From positions 49,498,880 to 49,562,879 of the forward strand of contig NC_088871.1 in assembly GCF_032884065.1 (NCBI RefSeq): a stretch of DNA of 64,000 nucleotides, written 5' to 3'. This DNA comes from Artemia franciscana. Lineage: Eukaryota; Arthropoda; Branchiopoda; Anostraca; Artemiidae. This document shows, in pieces, positions 32,834-44,734 of this stretch. Under the pieces are notes generated by a model, which made no database searches, was not told the DNA's origin, and worked only from the letters and a program-made list of their open reading frames with translations. The first letter of the stretch is position 1; the number at the start of each line of letters is the position of its first letter. The translations under genes and the position numbers were made by a program.

Positions 32834-34523
32834 AAACAGTTCGTGGTAACGAACTGTAGTAAGGAGCGACCCGGCTCAATAGTAACCGAAACTCTAACCA
32901 ATAGTTACATCAAAGGAATCGCATTTTAATGCTGATTTTAAATATATAAGTTTCATCAAGATTAGTCTCACCCATCAAAAGTTACGAGCCTGAGAAAATT
33001 TGCCTCATTTTAGAAAATTTGCCTCATTTTAGAAAATAGGGGAAACAACCCCTAAAAGTCATACTATCTTAACGAAAATCACACCATCAGATTCAGCGTG
33101 TCAGAGAACCCTACAGTAGAAGTTTCAAGCCCCTATCTATAAAAATGTGGAATTTTGCATTTTTTGCCAGAAGACAAATCACGGATACGTGTTTATTTAT
33201 TTATTTATTTTTTTTTCCCAGGGGTGATCGTATCGACTCAGTGGTCCTAGAATGTCGCGAAAGGGCTCATTCTAACGGAAATTAAAAGTTCTAGTGCCCT
33301 TTTAAAGTGACCAAAAAAATTGGAGGGCACCTAGGCCCCCTCCCACGCTCATTTTTCCCCAAAGTCACCGGATAAAAATTCTGAGATAGCCATTTTATTT
33401 ACCATAGTCGAAAAATCTAATAACTATGTCTTTGGGAACGACTTACTCCCCCGCAGTCCCCGTGGGAGGGGCTGCAAGTTACAAACTTTGACCTGTGTTT
33501 ACATATTGTAATGGTTACTGGGAAGTGTACAGACCTTTTCAGGGGAATTTTTGGTTTGGGGGGATTTGAGGGGAGGGGTTGCGTGGGAGGATCTTTCCAT
33601 GGAGGAACTTCTCATGGGGGAAGAGACTTTCAATGGAGGGGGCGCAGGATTTTCTAGCATTATTTAAAAAGACAGTGAAAAAATAAATATGAAAAGTTTT
33701 TTCTACTGAAAGTGAGGAGCAGCATTAAAACTGAAAACGAACAGACATTATAACGCATATGAGGGTTTACCTCCTCGTAATACCTCGCTCTTTACGCTAA
33801 AGTATTTTTTAGTAATTACAACTGCTTATTCTACGGCCTTTGTGATTCAGGGGTCATTCTTAAGGAATTGAGACAAAATTTAAGCTTTAGTGTAAAGAGC
33901 GAGGTATCTACGAGGGGTGAGCCCCCTCATATACGCAATAAAAACATGCGAATACAGAAGTTCGGTACGTAAGTTAATTCGTAAGTTACGTATATTTTTT
34001 ACTTATGAAAATGTTCGTAAAAAAAAAATTAAAGTTAATGCCTTTTTAAGTAATAAAAAAATTGGAGGACAACTAGGCCTCCTCCCTCGCTGCTTTTTTC
34101 TCAAAATCTTCCGATTAAAACTATGAAAAAGCCATTTAGCCAAAAAAAATTAATATGCAAATTTCGTTTTAATTACTTATGTGCTGAGAGCCAAGATCAA
34201 AACATGCATTAATTCGAAAACGTCCAGAAATTAAACAAAAAAAGTTTTTTAAATGAAATTATGGAGCGACATTAAAACTTAAAACGAACAGAAATTACTC
34301 CGTATATGAAAGGGGCTTTTCCTCCTCAACGCCCCGCTCTTTAAGCTAAAGTTTTTTACTGTTTTAAAAAGTAGAGTTAAGAGAAAGAGCCAAACTTTAG
34401 CGTAAAGAGCGGGGCGTTGAGGAGGAAAAGCCCCTTTCATATACGGAGTAATTTCTGTTCGTTTTAAGTTTTAATGTCGCTCCTTACTTTCATTAAAAAA
34501 AAACTTGTTTTTTTTTTGTTTAA
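32834..34523 (-). mobile_element. Helentron-like element, copy G
   Basis: Reverse orientation. It starts with the intact hairpin CAGTTCGTGGTAACGAACTG (32837-32856) and inverted subterminal repeat. It ends in the large palindrome, whose two arms share a GCTTTTCCTCCTCAACGCCC variant (34314) and its exact complement (34412-34431). It sits inside a Penelope-like reading frame that can be rejoined across it. Confidence 0.78.
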
Positions 34524-35430
34524 TTTATTAATAATACAATTAACCGTAGAGTGAAAAGACACTCCCATAAAATCAACGATAATTTACCATGTGAGAATAT
34601 CGATAAGCCCCAAAACATAATGTACCTCCCATATATCCCACAAATCACTAGAAATCTTACAAAAGTATGCACACAAAATAATCTGTATGTTGTATTTACC
34701 AATAACTTTAAAATCATAAACTTCTAAATTGTTACTCGCCAAAGAGGTTTCTGTCAAATACTATGCGACTGCGGCAAATTCTATGTAGGGAGAATCCACT
34801 AGAATTTCGAGAAACGCCTACAACAACATAAAGATGATATCACCAAAGCTCTGAATTCTAATATTACTTCTGTTTCTTTTGATCTGCTTTAAGCAGCCAT
34901 GTTTTCGAAAATCCTAGCCACAAAATACTTTTTGAAGAATCCGCCATTATTAGCAATGATCTAGGCATAAATCAAGTAGTTCGAGAAGCAATTGAAGTCA
35001 GACTTAAGATTAATAATAATATTTCCTTAAGAAAATATTCACTGAATGCTTTATACACAAACTTAATTAAAAATGACCTTACGAAATATTTAAAAAAAAC
35101 CAATAGATATTAACACAGAGCCAGTCACAAATAAACCTATAAGATCAGCAGCGAAAAAAACTAGGCTGGCATTAAAAACCTGTTTTTTAAATCATTTTCT
35201 TTCATTTCAATGAATTGCCTCGTTTCATAGCAATTTATTTATCAGTCCTGGTTGACCTTCGCTGAGTTAAGGATGCTGGGAGTGTTTTGAAAAACTGTTC
35301 ATTTTAGTTTTATTGATTTTATCCTCTTGTAAGTTTTTTTTTCTTATTTGTATTGCTGAGGACGGATCTTGGACATAGGGCCGAAATATTCATTCTAATA
35401 TGTTTCCCACTGTCTTAAAAAATTCCCTAT
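34524..35430 (+). pseudogene. Penelope-like element, GIY-YIG endonuclease and 3' UTR
   Basis: Continues the PLE of 32713. The connector YIPQITRNLTKVCTQNNLYV precedes the GIY-YIG-type core CDCGKFYVGR with FEKRLQQHKDDI (34764-34838), then HVFENPSHKILFEES, ISNDLGINQVVREAIEV and ALYTNLIKNDL, stopping near 35105. An in-frame stop (after KIINF), a second at FYVGRIH*NFEK and a frame shift near 34889 inactivate it. The 3' UTR holds GCCGAAATATTC (35381), which matches the UTR motif of the PLE at 1.36 kb. Confidence 0.82.
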
Positions 35431-35496
35431 TGTTCTTCTTGTTTTTGGTGTTTGTGATGGAAAGGCAGTATGGTCTTCGTCGTTATTTATTGCTTA

Positions 35497-36830
35497 GCTT
35501 ATTAAGGGGGCCTGGAGGAACATACAGGAGGTGCTCTTGCAAACCTCCAGTTAAGGATTTTGGACCTTGATTATTACAACGATACCACTTAATCCTTCCA
35601 AGATTTCTTCACTTAAGGAGTGGCACCAAAAGTGTTATCGTCAATGCTATATCTCACTTACGAATGGTATAACTAATAAAAAGCATGTAGAGATATGAAC
35701 AAAAGTTTTCAAGTGAGCCATTAAACATCATTCTAAAAGGCTCTGGTAGCCCACTAGCCCTAGCTTTTCCATTTGAGACATGGGACTAAAAGCACCGTTT
35801 TTAGTGCCATTTGAAATTTGCAGAAAGTGGAATTTACAGGAAGAACGTAGGTATGAGCAATGTTTTTAATATGAGCTAACAAAAATCTATCTAAGACGTT
35901 CTGGTAGCCCACTAGCCTCAATCCTTAAGAAACGGCATAAAAATGCCTTTTTTTGTTCCATGTGGCACTTGCAGATGGCGGAATTTATATAAACCATGTA
36001 CATATGAGAAATAGCTTTTGAATGAGCTCTTTAGCATCTCTCTATGATGTATGCTTTAACCATGACTAAGATTTCATTGCAAATTCTCACCAGAATCTAG
36101 TTAACATCGAAATCTATGAAATCTAATAGATGGTAGAACTTTTAAAAATCTAGTAAATATAAGCAATAGCTTTTAATTGAGCCATTAAATATCCATCTAA
36201 GATGGTGTGGTAGCCTGCTATTATTTCAGTAGCTTACTGATGAGCAGACGATTTATGGAACTTTCTAAGGGAGCTGGGGGAGTCTACGGGAGGGGCTCTT
36301 GTAAATCTCCAGTTAAGGATTCTGGAACATATCTATTATAGTAGTACCTGTTTTGTGCTTCAGAGCTTTTCCACTTAAGAAGTGGCACAAAAGTGCTGTT
36401 TTCAGTGCTATATCGCAAATACGAATGGTAGAATTGAAAAAAAAAAAATAAAAACCGTTGATATAAACAATAGCTTTCAAATGACTTATTAAACATAACT
36501 TTTAAAATTTCTGCTAGCCCTATAGCCCCGGTCCACTTGAGAAACGGCACCAAAAGTGTCATTTTTAGTGCCATTTGGAACTTGCAGATGGTGGAATTTA
36601 TAGGAAGAATATAGATATGAGCAATACCTTTTATATGAGCTATAAGAAATCTGTGTACGAGGTTCTTGTAGCCTGCTAGTGCCACGTCTTCAGAAATTAA
36701 AGTTTTTAGAGATTAGTGCCACATGGCGCTTTCAGATGGAGGATTCTATAAAAAGCACGTAGATATGAGAAGCAGCTTTTGAATGGGCCATTAAACATCT
36801 CTCTGTGATGTTCTGGTAACCCGCTAGGCC
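35497..36830 (+). repeat. ~165 bp satellite with a higher-order unit
   Basis: At least six units carry (T/C)(A/T)(A/G)AGAA(G/A)(T/C)GGCA(C/T)(A/C)AAA(A/T)GTG, TTTTTAGTGCCAT, a GATATGAGCAATAGCTTTT block and TTCTGGTAGCC(C/T). Starts lie near 35622, 35782, 35929, 36374, 36539 and 36688. A longer leader (CTCCAGTTAAGGATT...) recurs at 35555, 36307 and 32587, giving a higher-order period of ~750 bp. Frames across it are not genes. Confidence 0.8.
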
Positions 36831-37249
36831 TGAAAAAAGGGAAAGAAAAAAACAACAAAAAAACAAAACAGGAGACTGATCAGTTTTACCGATGCAAAAA
36901 AGTGATTTTCCTTGCTGTTCAAGAAATGGGACTGTATTTTCCCTGTTCAAGGCCCAATGGTACACTTTCCATTTTGATATGACGCCATTTTCGAGGAGTT
37001 TCAGGCTTTTTTCGAAATCACCGTAAATTTCTTTTCGTAATAAACTTTTACTTTTAAGACAAACCGAAATAATAATTACCATTCCGGAATCAGTGTCAGG
37101 TGGCGATTCTTTTCTTCACTAGGCATTGTTTTCAAAACGCGATTTTAACTTTTGTTTACTATGGGCTGTTTTTCGCTCTTTATTAGGTTGGAACTCACAG
37201 CTGCAACCATAATATGTAACCTAACCTAATTACCTCTATATATTAAATA
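36831..37249. other. Spacer before the Helitron cluster
   Basis: Contains an A-rich GAAAGAAAAAAACAACAAAA tract and ends ...TATTAAATA, the flank of the first Helitron. No gene was recognised. Confidence 0.5.
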
Positions 37250-37605
37250 CTAGCTGTTGGGGTGGCGCTTCGCGCCACCCCAACACCTAGTTGGTGGGGC
37301 GCTTCGCGCCCCCCAAGCCCCCCCCCCTCGCGCGCGTAAGTCGTTACGTGCCATATTAGTTATGCGCCATTGTAGTTGTGTCCCTGTGTCCCACCTGTGA
37401 ATATAGATAGATTTATATATGTGTTTCAAACTACGTAAAAATTGCGAATAAACAACATTCTTGGCTTTCCCATTGTCTGTGCATATACAAAGCCGTATGT
37501 ACTAATAATGACGTCATATGCAAACGCTCTTTTTACAAACAAACAAACATGCATCCACACAACTCGTTTTTATATAGATAGATAGATAGATAGATACAAT
37601 ACAAA

Positions 37606-38446
37606 TTAACTGCGTAAAACTTGCGAATATACAACATTCTTCGCTGTCCAATTGTCGCTGCATATAAATACATTGTCAGGTTTACCGACCCTTGAACATG
37701 CAACGTACAATTGTCCATGGGAAAAACAATCAGTATTAAGATCTATACCACATTTTTCTAATGATTGACCTTGAGCTTTGTTAATGGTGATTGCAAATAC
37801 TAATCGAATTGGGAATTGCAATCTTTTAAATTGAAAAAGCAGATCCGTTGGAATCATGGGAATGCGAGGAATAAGAACAGCCTCACCCTCATAAGGCCCT
37901 ATGAAGATTGTGGCCTCTATTAGGTTTTCCATTGTTTTTTTTTACGGCAAGTCGCGTGCCATTGCAAAGCTTTGGTGGGTTGATATTTCTTAAAAGTACT
38001 ATTGGTACGCCTATTTTTAGTTGTAGCACGTGTGGTGGAAACCCTGAAGGATCTATGGAATTTAAAAATTCAGATGGATAATTAACCGCTTCATTTGGTT
38101 CCAAAACTGTGTCGACTGACTTGTAAAGGACTGCCTGGTCTCGAATCTTGGTCAAAACAATATTGTTGATTTCGTGGACGTCTATATTTTTGGGTGCGAG
38201 AATCGCTCTTTCACTTAGCCATTTATTATTTTTATAATTTTTTAGAATATTCGGAAATACTTTTTCAATCAATTCATTTTTGGACGTCACTAAATTACAG
38301 AAATCAGCAGGTAGTTGTATACGTCCTGAAATTGAGTCTTCTGTTTGACCAGAGTCATCGTTTTGCAATCGGACACGCATATTTGTAGTTAATTTTAATA
38401 TTTTTACGTGTGCCCATAAATTAGAATTTTTTAGGCAAGCATTCAT
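37606..38446 (-). pseudogene. Helitron PIF1-like helicase C-terminal half
   Basis: The helicase part of a RepHel protein, an SF1 DNA helicase thought to unwind the displaced strand in rolling-circle transposition. Visible in order: LTTNMRVRLQNDD, WLSERAILAPKNIDVHEIN, LKIGVPIVLLRNINPPKLCN, GTRLAV, then after a one-base shift in the A run near 37936 [51 protein letters not shown] and the ACSR block are the C-terminal helicase motifs of the PIF1/RecD-like family. The frame is otherwise clean, so the copy decayed recently. Upstream helicase motifs (Walker A) are missing. Confidence 0.88.
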
Positions 38447-38640
38447 TTCGTCTGCAGGAGTTAAACTACGTAAAAATTGCGAATATACAACATTCTTGGC
38501 TTTCCCATTGTCTCTGCATATACAAAGCCTTATGTACTTATAATGACATCATATGCAAAAGCTCTTTTTACAAACAAACAAACATGCATATACACAACTC
38601 GTTTTTATATAGATAGATAGATAGATAGATACAATACAAA

Positions 38641-38990
38641 TTAACTGCGTAAAACTTGCGAATATACAACATTCTTCGCTGTCCAATTGTCGCTGCATAT
38701 AAATAGATTGTCAGGTTTACCGACCCTCGAACATGCAACGTACAATTGTCCATGGGAAAAACAATCAGTATTAAGATCTATACCACATTTTTCTAATGAT
38801 TGACCTTGAGCTTTATTAATGGTGATTGCAAATGCTAATCGAATTGGGAATTGCAATCTTTTAAATTGAAAAGGCAGATCCGTTGGAATCATGGGAATGC
38901 GAGGAATAAGAACAGCCTCACCCTCAAAAGGCCCTGTCAAGATTGTGGCCTCTATTAGGTTTTCCATTGTTTTTTTTTACGGCAAGTCGA
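38641..38990 (-). pseudogene. Duplicated Helitron helicase C-terminus
   Basis: A second copy of the last ~110 codons of the helicase (AITINKAQGQSLEKCGIDL to YSQVLRS), nearly identical to 37606-37932. It belongs to the internal tandem duplication. Upstream it is fused (near 39000-39010) to an earlier helicase segment because ~350 bp present in the other copy is deleted. Confidence 0.88.
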
Positions 38991-39116
38991 GTGCCATTGC
39001 AAAGCTTTGGTGGGACCAGAGTCATCGTTTTGCAATCGGACACGCATATTTGTAGTTAATTTTAATATTTTTACGTGTGCCCATAAATTAGAATTTTTCA
39101 GGCAAGCATTCATTCG

Positions 39117-39846
39117 TCTTCAATGGCTCTGGTGGTGCAGCCAATAGAGGAAGTTTAACTTTTCCTGAGGCGCAACACATTCCCATTGTTTCACCATTGA
39201 ATTTCAAGGCCTTGCAATAGGGACAAATTTTAGACATTGTCCCGATTTGAACACATCTACTCAAGCTATAATCATCGACTGGGTTGTACCTGAATGCCAG
39301 GCGATAACTTTCAGGTTGCTCTGATTCCTTGGCACGCTTTCTTTTCTTACTTTCTCTATCAGCAGCAAGCCTGATTTCTTGCTGTTCTTGTGATTCCTCG
39401 GCACGCTTTCTTTTCTTACTTTCTCTATCAGCAGCAAGCCTGATTTCTTGCTGTTCTTGTAATTCCTCGGCACGCCTTCTTTTTTCACTTTCTCTTTTAG
39501 CAGCAAGTCTGCTTCCGCGTTACTCTGGTAGTTCCTCGGCACGCTTTCTGTTCTTTTTTTCTCTATCAGCCTCAAGCCTGTTTCCTTGCTGTTCTTTTGA
39601 TTCCTCGGCACGCTTTCTGTTCTTTCTTTCTCTATCAGCCTCAAGCCTGTTTCCTTGCTGTTCTTTTGATTCCTCGGAACGCTTTCTGTTCTTTCTTTCT
39701 CTATCAGCCTCAAGCCTGTTTCCTTGCTGTTCTTTTGATTCCTCGGCACGCTTTCTTTTCTGACTTTCTCTATCAGCAGCAAGTTTTTTGGCATAGACTC
39801 TTTGAGCATCTTAATCGGCTTTTGCCATGGTAAGTTCATCAGTCAT
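39117..39846 (-). pseudogene. Helitron protein N-terminus with 23-residue repeats and Cys motif
   Basis: The ATG at 39846 (minus) begins MTDELTMAKAD, has one TAA, then seven repeats of a RAEESQEQQEIRLAADRESK-type unit (69 bp period, 39323-39805). YNPVDDYSLSRCVQIGTMSK and a zinc-finger-like CPYCKALKFNGETMGMCCAS segment (C-x2-C ... CC) follow. This charged repeat plus Cys-finger architecture is the usual N-terminus of animal Helitron RepHel proteins. The frame then joins directly to a helicase piece at ~39115, so Rep is deleted. The open frame at 39261-39839 in another phase is a shadow. Confidence 0.82.
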
Positions 39847-40029
39847 TGTAAACTTAAACATTAATAGATTTCTACGTGAACATATGTCTTAAATATCTTG
39901 AATGACGTCACCGTCAAAGCAAAAATGACGACAACTAATTTCATGACGTCAGTCAACACAGAAACATGACGTCACCTGATCCACAGACAGACACACAGAC
40001 AGACAACTTATTTTTATATATATAGAAGA

Positions 40030-40688
40030 TTTAATAAAAACATACCTACATCATAGTTTTTCTCAATCGACTTAGTTACTACTACCTACAGCAGACAGAC
40101 GAAACGGTTTTCTCAGATCATACAGATCAAACTTCTTGAGTGGGGTCGGGAGAATACCTAACTATCGAGAGGGGGGTAAGTATGCCATTGTCACAATAAA
40201 GATCAATATTTTTGGAAGCAATGTTGAACGAGAAATCGAATTGTTCAAGTCTTTTAATATTATAGTGTAAAGTTTAGAAGGGGCCATGAGCAAGACAGGT
40301 TTTGAAAAAAAAAGTATTAGGTTGTATTAAGTAAAATTACCGTTCATTCTGAGTGATAACTGGACTATAGACTTCCGACGGCTCCTTTTGAGGCTCCATA
40401 CATGAGCTGTTGGAAAATTATTTTTCCAATATTGAGGAAGTAAGGTAAAATTTTCTGTTATCGAATGTTATGAATATCAGTTTCTGGAAAAAATGAACAT
40501 CCATAGCAATGTTAACTTTGCTGCTGCAATGTTAGCTCTACTGTGTTTTGGTCTTAACTCCCAAGCTCACTGTAATTATCACTAAATTGCTACTTTTTCG
40601 CATGATGCCTGTTTACAGACAGTGGAGACAGCAAAGAATATATTGCAGTGTTGAATAAAGACACAGAAATACCTTGGCGAGACCAGAA
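40030..40688. other. Spacer between Helitrons
   Basis: No recognised coding or repeat content. A diffuse AT-rich segment separates Helitron 1 from the truncated Helitron starting at ~40689. Confidence 0.5.
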
Positions 40689-41061
40689 AGTCGTTACGCG
40701 CCATATTAGTTACGCGCCATTGTAGTTGTGTCCCTGTGATCTATACCTCATTTTTCTAATGATTGCCCTTGAGCTTTGTTGATGGTGATTGCTAATCAAA
40801 CATTCCCTGTGTCCCCATCGTCATTTATATATCCCCCTGTGCCCCCGGCGTCCCCGTTGTAGTTGTGTCCCTGTGTCCCAGTCGTCATTTATAGTCGACA
40901 AACATGACGTCAGTCGACACACAAACATGACGTCAGTCAACACACACGTCCCAGTCGTCATTTGTGTCCCTATGTCCCAGTCTGTAATTTCTCTTTGAGT
41001 GTTCCGGTCGTCATTTATATTCCTTGTGTCCCGGTCTGTAGCCTATATACATTCGTTTGGA

Positions 41062-41850
41062 ATTGGTATATGATGAAATAAATTTTTAGTTTTTTTCCTT
41101 TTTTTCTTTTTAGTTTTTTTTTTGGTTTTTACCTATTTTTTAGCTTTTTAGTTTTTTTCTTTTTTCTTTTTAGTTTTTTTTTTGTAGTTTTTACCTTTTT
41201 TTATTTTTTATTTTTTTTTAGTTTTCTTTTTCTCCTTTATTTTTTAGTTTTTTCCTTTTTTCTTTTTTTTTCTTTTTCAGTTTTTAGTTTTTTACCTTTT
41301 TTTAGTTTTTTTTTAGTTTTTTAGCTTTTTTAGTTTTTTTAGTAGTTTTTACCTGTTTTTTAGTTTTTTTAGTTTTTTTTTTTTTTAGTTTTTTTTCTTC
41401 TTTTGTATTAATGCTAAAGCCAAGGTTCGAACCTGGAACCTCTCGGACCTAGAACCTGGAACATAACGCTTTACCAACTCAGCTACTTCGGCTTGAATAC
41501 ATTTACCTTTTTTAGTTTTTTTATTTTTATTTTTAGTTTTTTTCAGTTTTCTTTTTCTCCGTTATTTGTCAGTTTTTATCCTTTTTTTAGTTTTTTTTTC
41601 TTTTTCAGTTTTTCGTTTTTTTCGTTTTTTTAGTTTTTTATTAGTTTTTAGCTTTTTTTTCTTTTTAGTTTTTTTGTAGTTTTTACCTTTTTTTAGTTTT
41701 TTTTAGTTGTTTTTTACTTTTTTAGTTTTTAGTTTTTTACCTTTTTTTAGTTTTTTTTCAGTTTTTTAGCTTTTTTAGTTTTTTTTTAGTATTTTCTTTT
41801 TAGTTTTTTTTGTAGTTTTTATCTTTTTTAGTTTTTTTTTCTTCTTTTGT
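41062..41850. repeat. TTTTTTAG microsatellite tracts
   Basis: Runs of AGTTTTTT(TT)-type units, in two blocks separated by the first tRNA-like sequence. The complementary (CTAAAAAA)n tracts occur in the opposite-orientation Helitron at 43625-44655. Confidence 0.85.
41413..41492 (-). other. tRNA-like sequence 1 (pol III A and B boxes)
   Basis: On the minus strand, GCCGAAGTAGCTGAGTTGGT (acceptor arm plus A box) leads to CCAGGTTCGAACCTTGG (T arm, B box GGTTCGAACC) and CTTTAGC, which pairs with the start. An 8 bp insertion and a poor anticodon stem argue against a working tRNA. It lies in the microsatellite-rich part of a Helitron. Confidence 0.65.
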
Positions 41851-41856
41851 ATTAAT

Positions 41857-42091
41857 GCTAAAGCCAAGGTTCGAACCTGGAACCTCTCGGACCTGTAACA
41901 TAACGCTTTACCAACTGAGCTGTGTATTTGTATTTGTATCGGATTAACGACGCTTCTTGACTACTGAGTTCCCTGCGTCGGCCCTGTAGTGCATTCCTGC
42001 AACATGGTTCGATCTCTGGGTCCCGTATTACCACGCTAAGGTCAAACCTACTGCGCCAACACAGGTAGTTATATAACTGAGCTGCTTCGGC
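41857..42091 (-). other. tRNA-like sequence 2, split by a SINE
   Basis: Without the SINE (and one copy of its 10 bp target duplication), 41857-41922 plus 42085-42091 gives 73 nt: GCCGAAGCAGCTCAGTTGGT, then CAGGTTCGAACC, ending CTTTAGC. Acceptor, D and T arms form with few mismatches; the anticodon stem pairs poorly, with ACA in the anticodon position. It is probably a captured tRNA or a tRNA-derived promoter, not an active tRNA gene. Confidence 0.65.
41923..42074 (-). mobile_element. tRNA-derived SINE with 10 bp target duplication
   Basis: Flanked by AACTGAGCTG at 41913-41922 and 42075-42084. On the minus strand the head has an A box (TTGGCGCAGTAGG) and a B box (AGATCGAACC). An unrelated body (GGGCCGACGCAGGGAACTC) follows, with a tail of ATACAAATACAAATACA. 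Head, body, short simple-repeat tail and target duplication define a SINE. The 3' tail should match the LINE that mobilised it, but no partner was identified here. Confidence 0.85.
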
Positions 42092-42201
42092 TTGAATACA
42101 TTCGTTTTTGAATTGGTATGTGATGAAATAATTCAGACGTCATATGCGGACAGTGACGTCACTCGACAGACACACAGACAACTTATTTTTGTATATGTAG
42201 A

Positions 42202-43535
<1,334 letters not shown>

Positions 43536-44734
43536 AAATAAGTTGTCTGTGTGTGGATCTGTGGATCAGGTGACGTCATGTTTGTCCGCATATGACGTCT
43601 GAATTATTTCACACTAATACAAAAGAAGAAAAAAACTAAAAAAGGTAAAAACTACAAAAAAAAAACTAAAAAGAAAAAAAAACTAAAAAAGCTAAAAAAC
43701 TAAAAAAAACTAAAAAAAGGTAAAAATCTAATAACTAAAAAAAAACTGAAAAAAATAAAAAAAGGCAAAAACTACAAAGAAAATAAAAACTAATAAAAAA
43801 ACTAAAAAAGCTAAAAAACTAAAAAAAAAAAAAAGTTGTCTGTGTGTGGATCTGTGGATCAGGTGACGTCATGTTTGTCCGCATATGACGTCTGAATTAT
43901 TTCACACTAATACAAAAGAAGAAAAAAACTAAAAAAGGTAAAAACTACAAAAAAAACTAAAAAGAAAAAAAAACTAAAAAAGTTAAAAAACTAAAAAAAA
44001 CTAAAAAAGGTAAAAATCTAATAACTAAAAAAAAACTGAAAAAAATAAAAAAAGGCAAAAACTACAAAAAAAATAAAAACTAATAAAAAAACTAAAAAAG
44101 CTAAAAAACTAAAAAAACTAAAAAAAACTAAAAAAAGGTAAAAAACTAAAAAAAACTAAAAACTAAAAAAGAAAAAAACTAAAAAAAAGGAAAAAACTGA
44201 AAAATAAAAGAGAAAAAGAAAACTAAAAAAATATGAATAAATATATATAAAAATAAGTTGTTTGTGGGTTATGTCTGTCTGTCTGTCTGTCGAGTGACGT
44301 CGTGTTTGTCCGCATATGACGTCTGAATTATTTCACACTAATACAAAAGAAGAAAAAAAACTAAAAAAGGTAAAAACTACAAAAAAAACTAAAAAGAAAA
44401 AAAAATAAAAAAGCTAAAAAACTAAAAAAACTAAAAAAAGGTAAAAAACTAAAAACTAAAAAAACTGAAAAAACTAAAAAAAGGCAAAAACTAAAAAAAA
44501 ACTAAAAACTAATAAAAAAACTAAAAAAGCTAAAAAACTAAAAAAACTAAAAAAACTAAAAAAAGGTAAAAAACAAAAAAAAACTAAAAACTAAAAAAGA
44601 AAAAACTAAAAAAAAGGAAAAAACTGAAAAATAAGAGAAAAAGAAAACTAAAAAAATATTAATAAATATAAAAAATATAAATATAAATATAATATAAATT
44701 AGCAATCAACAAAGCACCGAGACACAAATGACGA

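Larger units (their letters stand above)
37250..40029 (-). mobile_element. Helitron 1, internally deleted, both ends intact
   Basis: Read on the minus strand, it starts A|TCTTCTATATATATAAAAAT (from 40029) and ends with a GC hairpin GGCGCGAAGCGCC, then ACCCCAACAGCTAG|T (37250). This is the TC...CTRR, A/T-target, 3'-hairpin signature of Helitrons. Helitrons move by a rolling-circle Rep/helicase. This copy keeps the N-terminal and helicase C-terminal coding parts but lacks the Rep (HUH) domain. The last ~1 kb is tandemly duplicated (37427-38460 and 38462-39115, the second internally deleted). Confidence 0.88.
40689..42201 (-). mobile_element. Helitron 2, lacking its 3' hairpin
   Basis: The 5' end, read on minus from 42201, is TCTACATATACAAAAATAAG with TTGTCTGTGTGTCTGTCGAG. 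Its 3' side ends in the conserved GTCGTTACGCGCCATATTAG block at 40690 without the CTAG hairpin. Inside are a helicase scrap (ATTGCCCTTGAGCTTTGTTG, 40764), CCCGGTCGTCATTTATA-type minisatellites (40800-41040), long TTTTTTAG microsatellite tracts, two tRNA-like sequences and a SINE. Confidence 0.75.

Noticed and set aside
39261..39839. 192-codon minus-strand frame with RKESVPRNQ repeats
   Set aside because: The Helitron N-terminal protein is encoded in another phase of the same 69 bp repeat (RAEESQEQQ type); this frame is its shadow.
41413..41492. Bona fide tRNA gene
   Set aside because: The A and B boxes and acceptor pairing are good, but the anticodon stem pairs poorly and there is an 8 bp insertion; kept only as tRNA-like.
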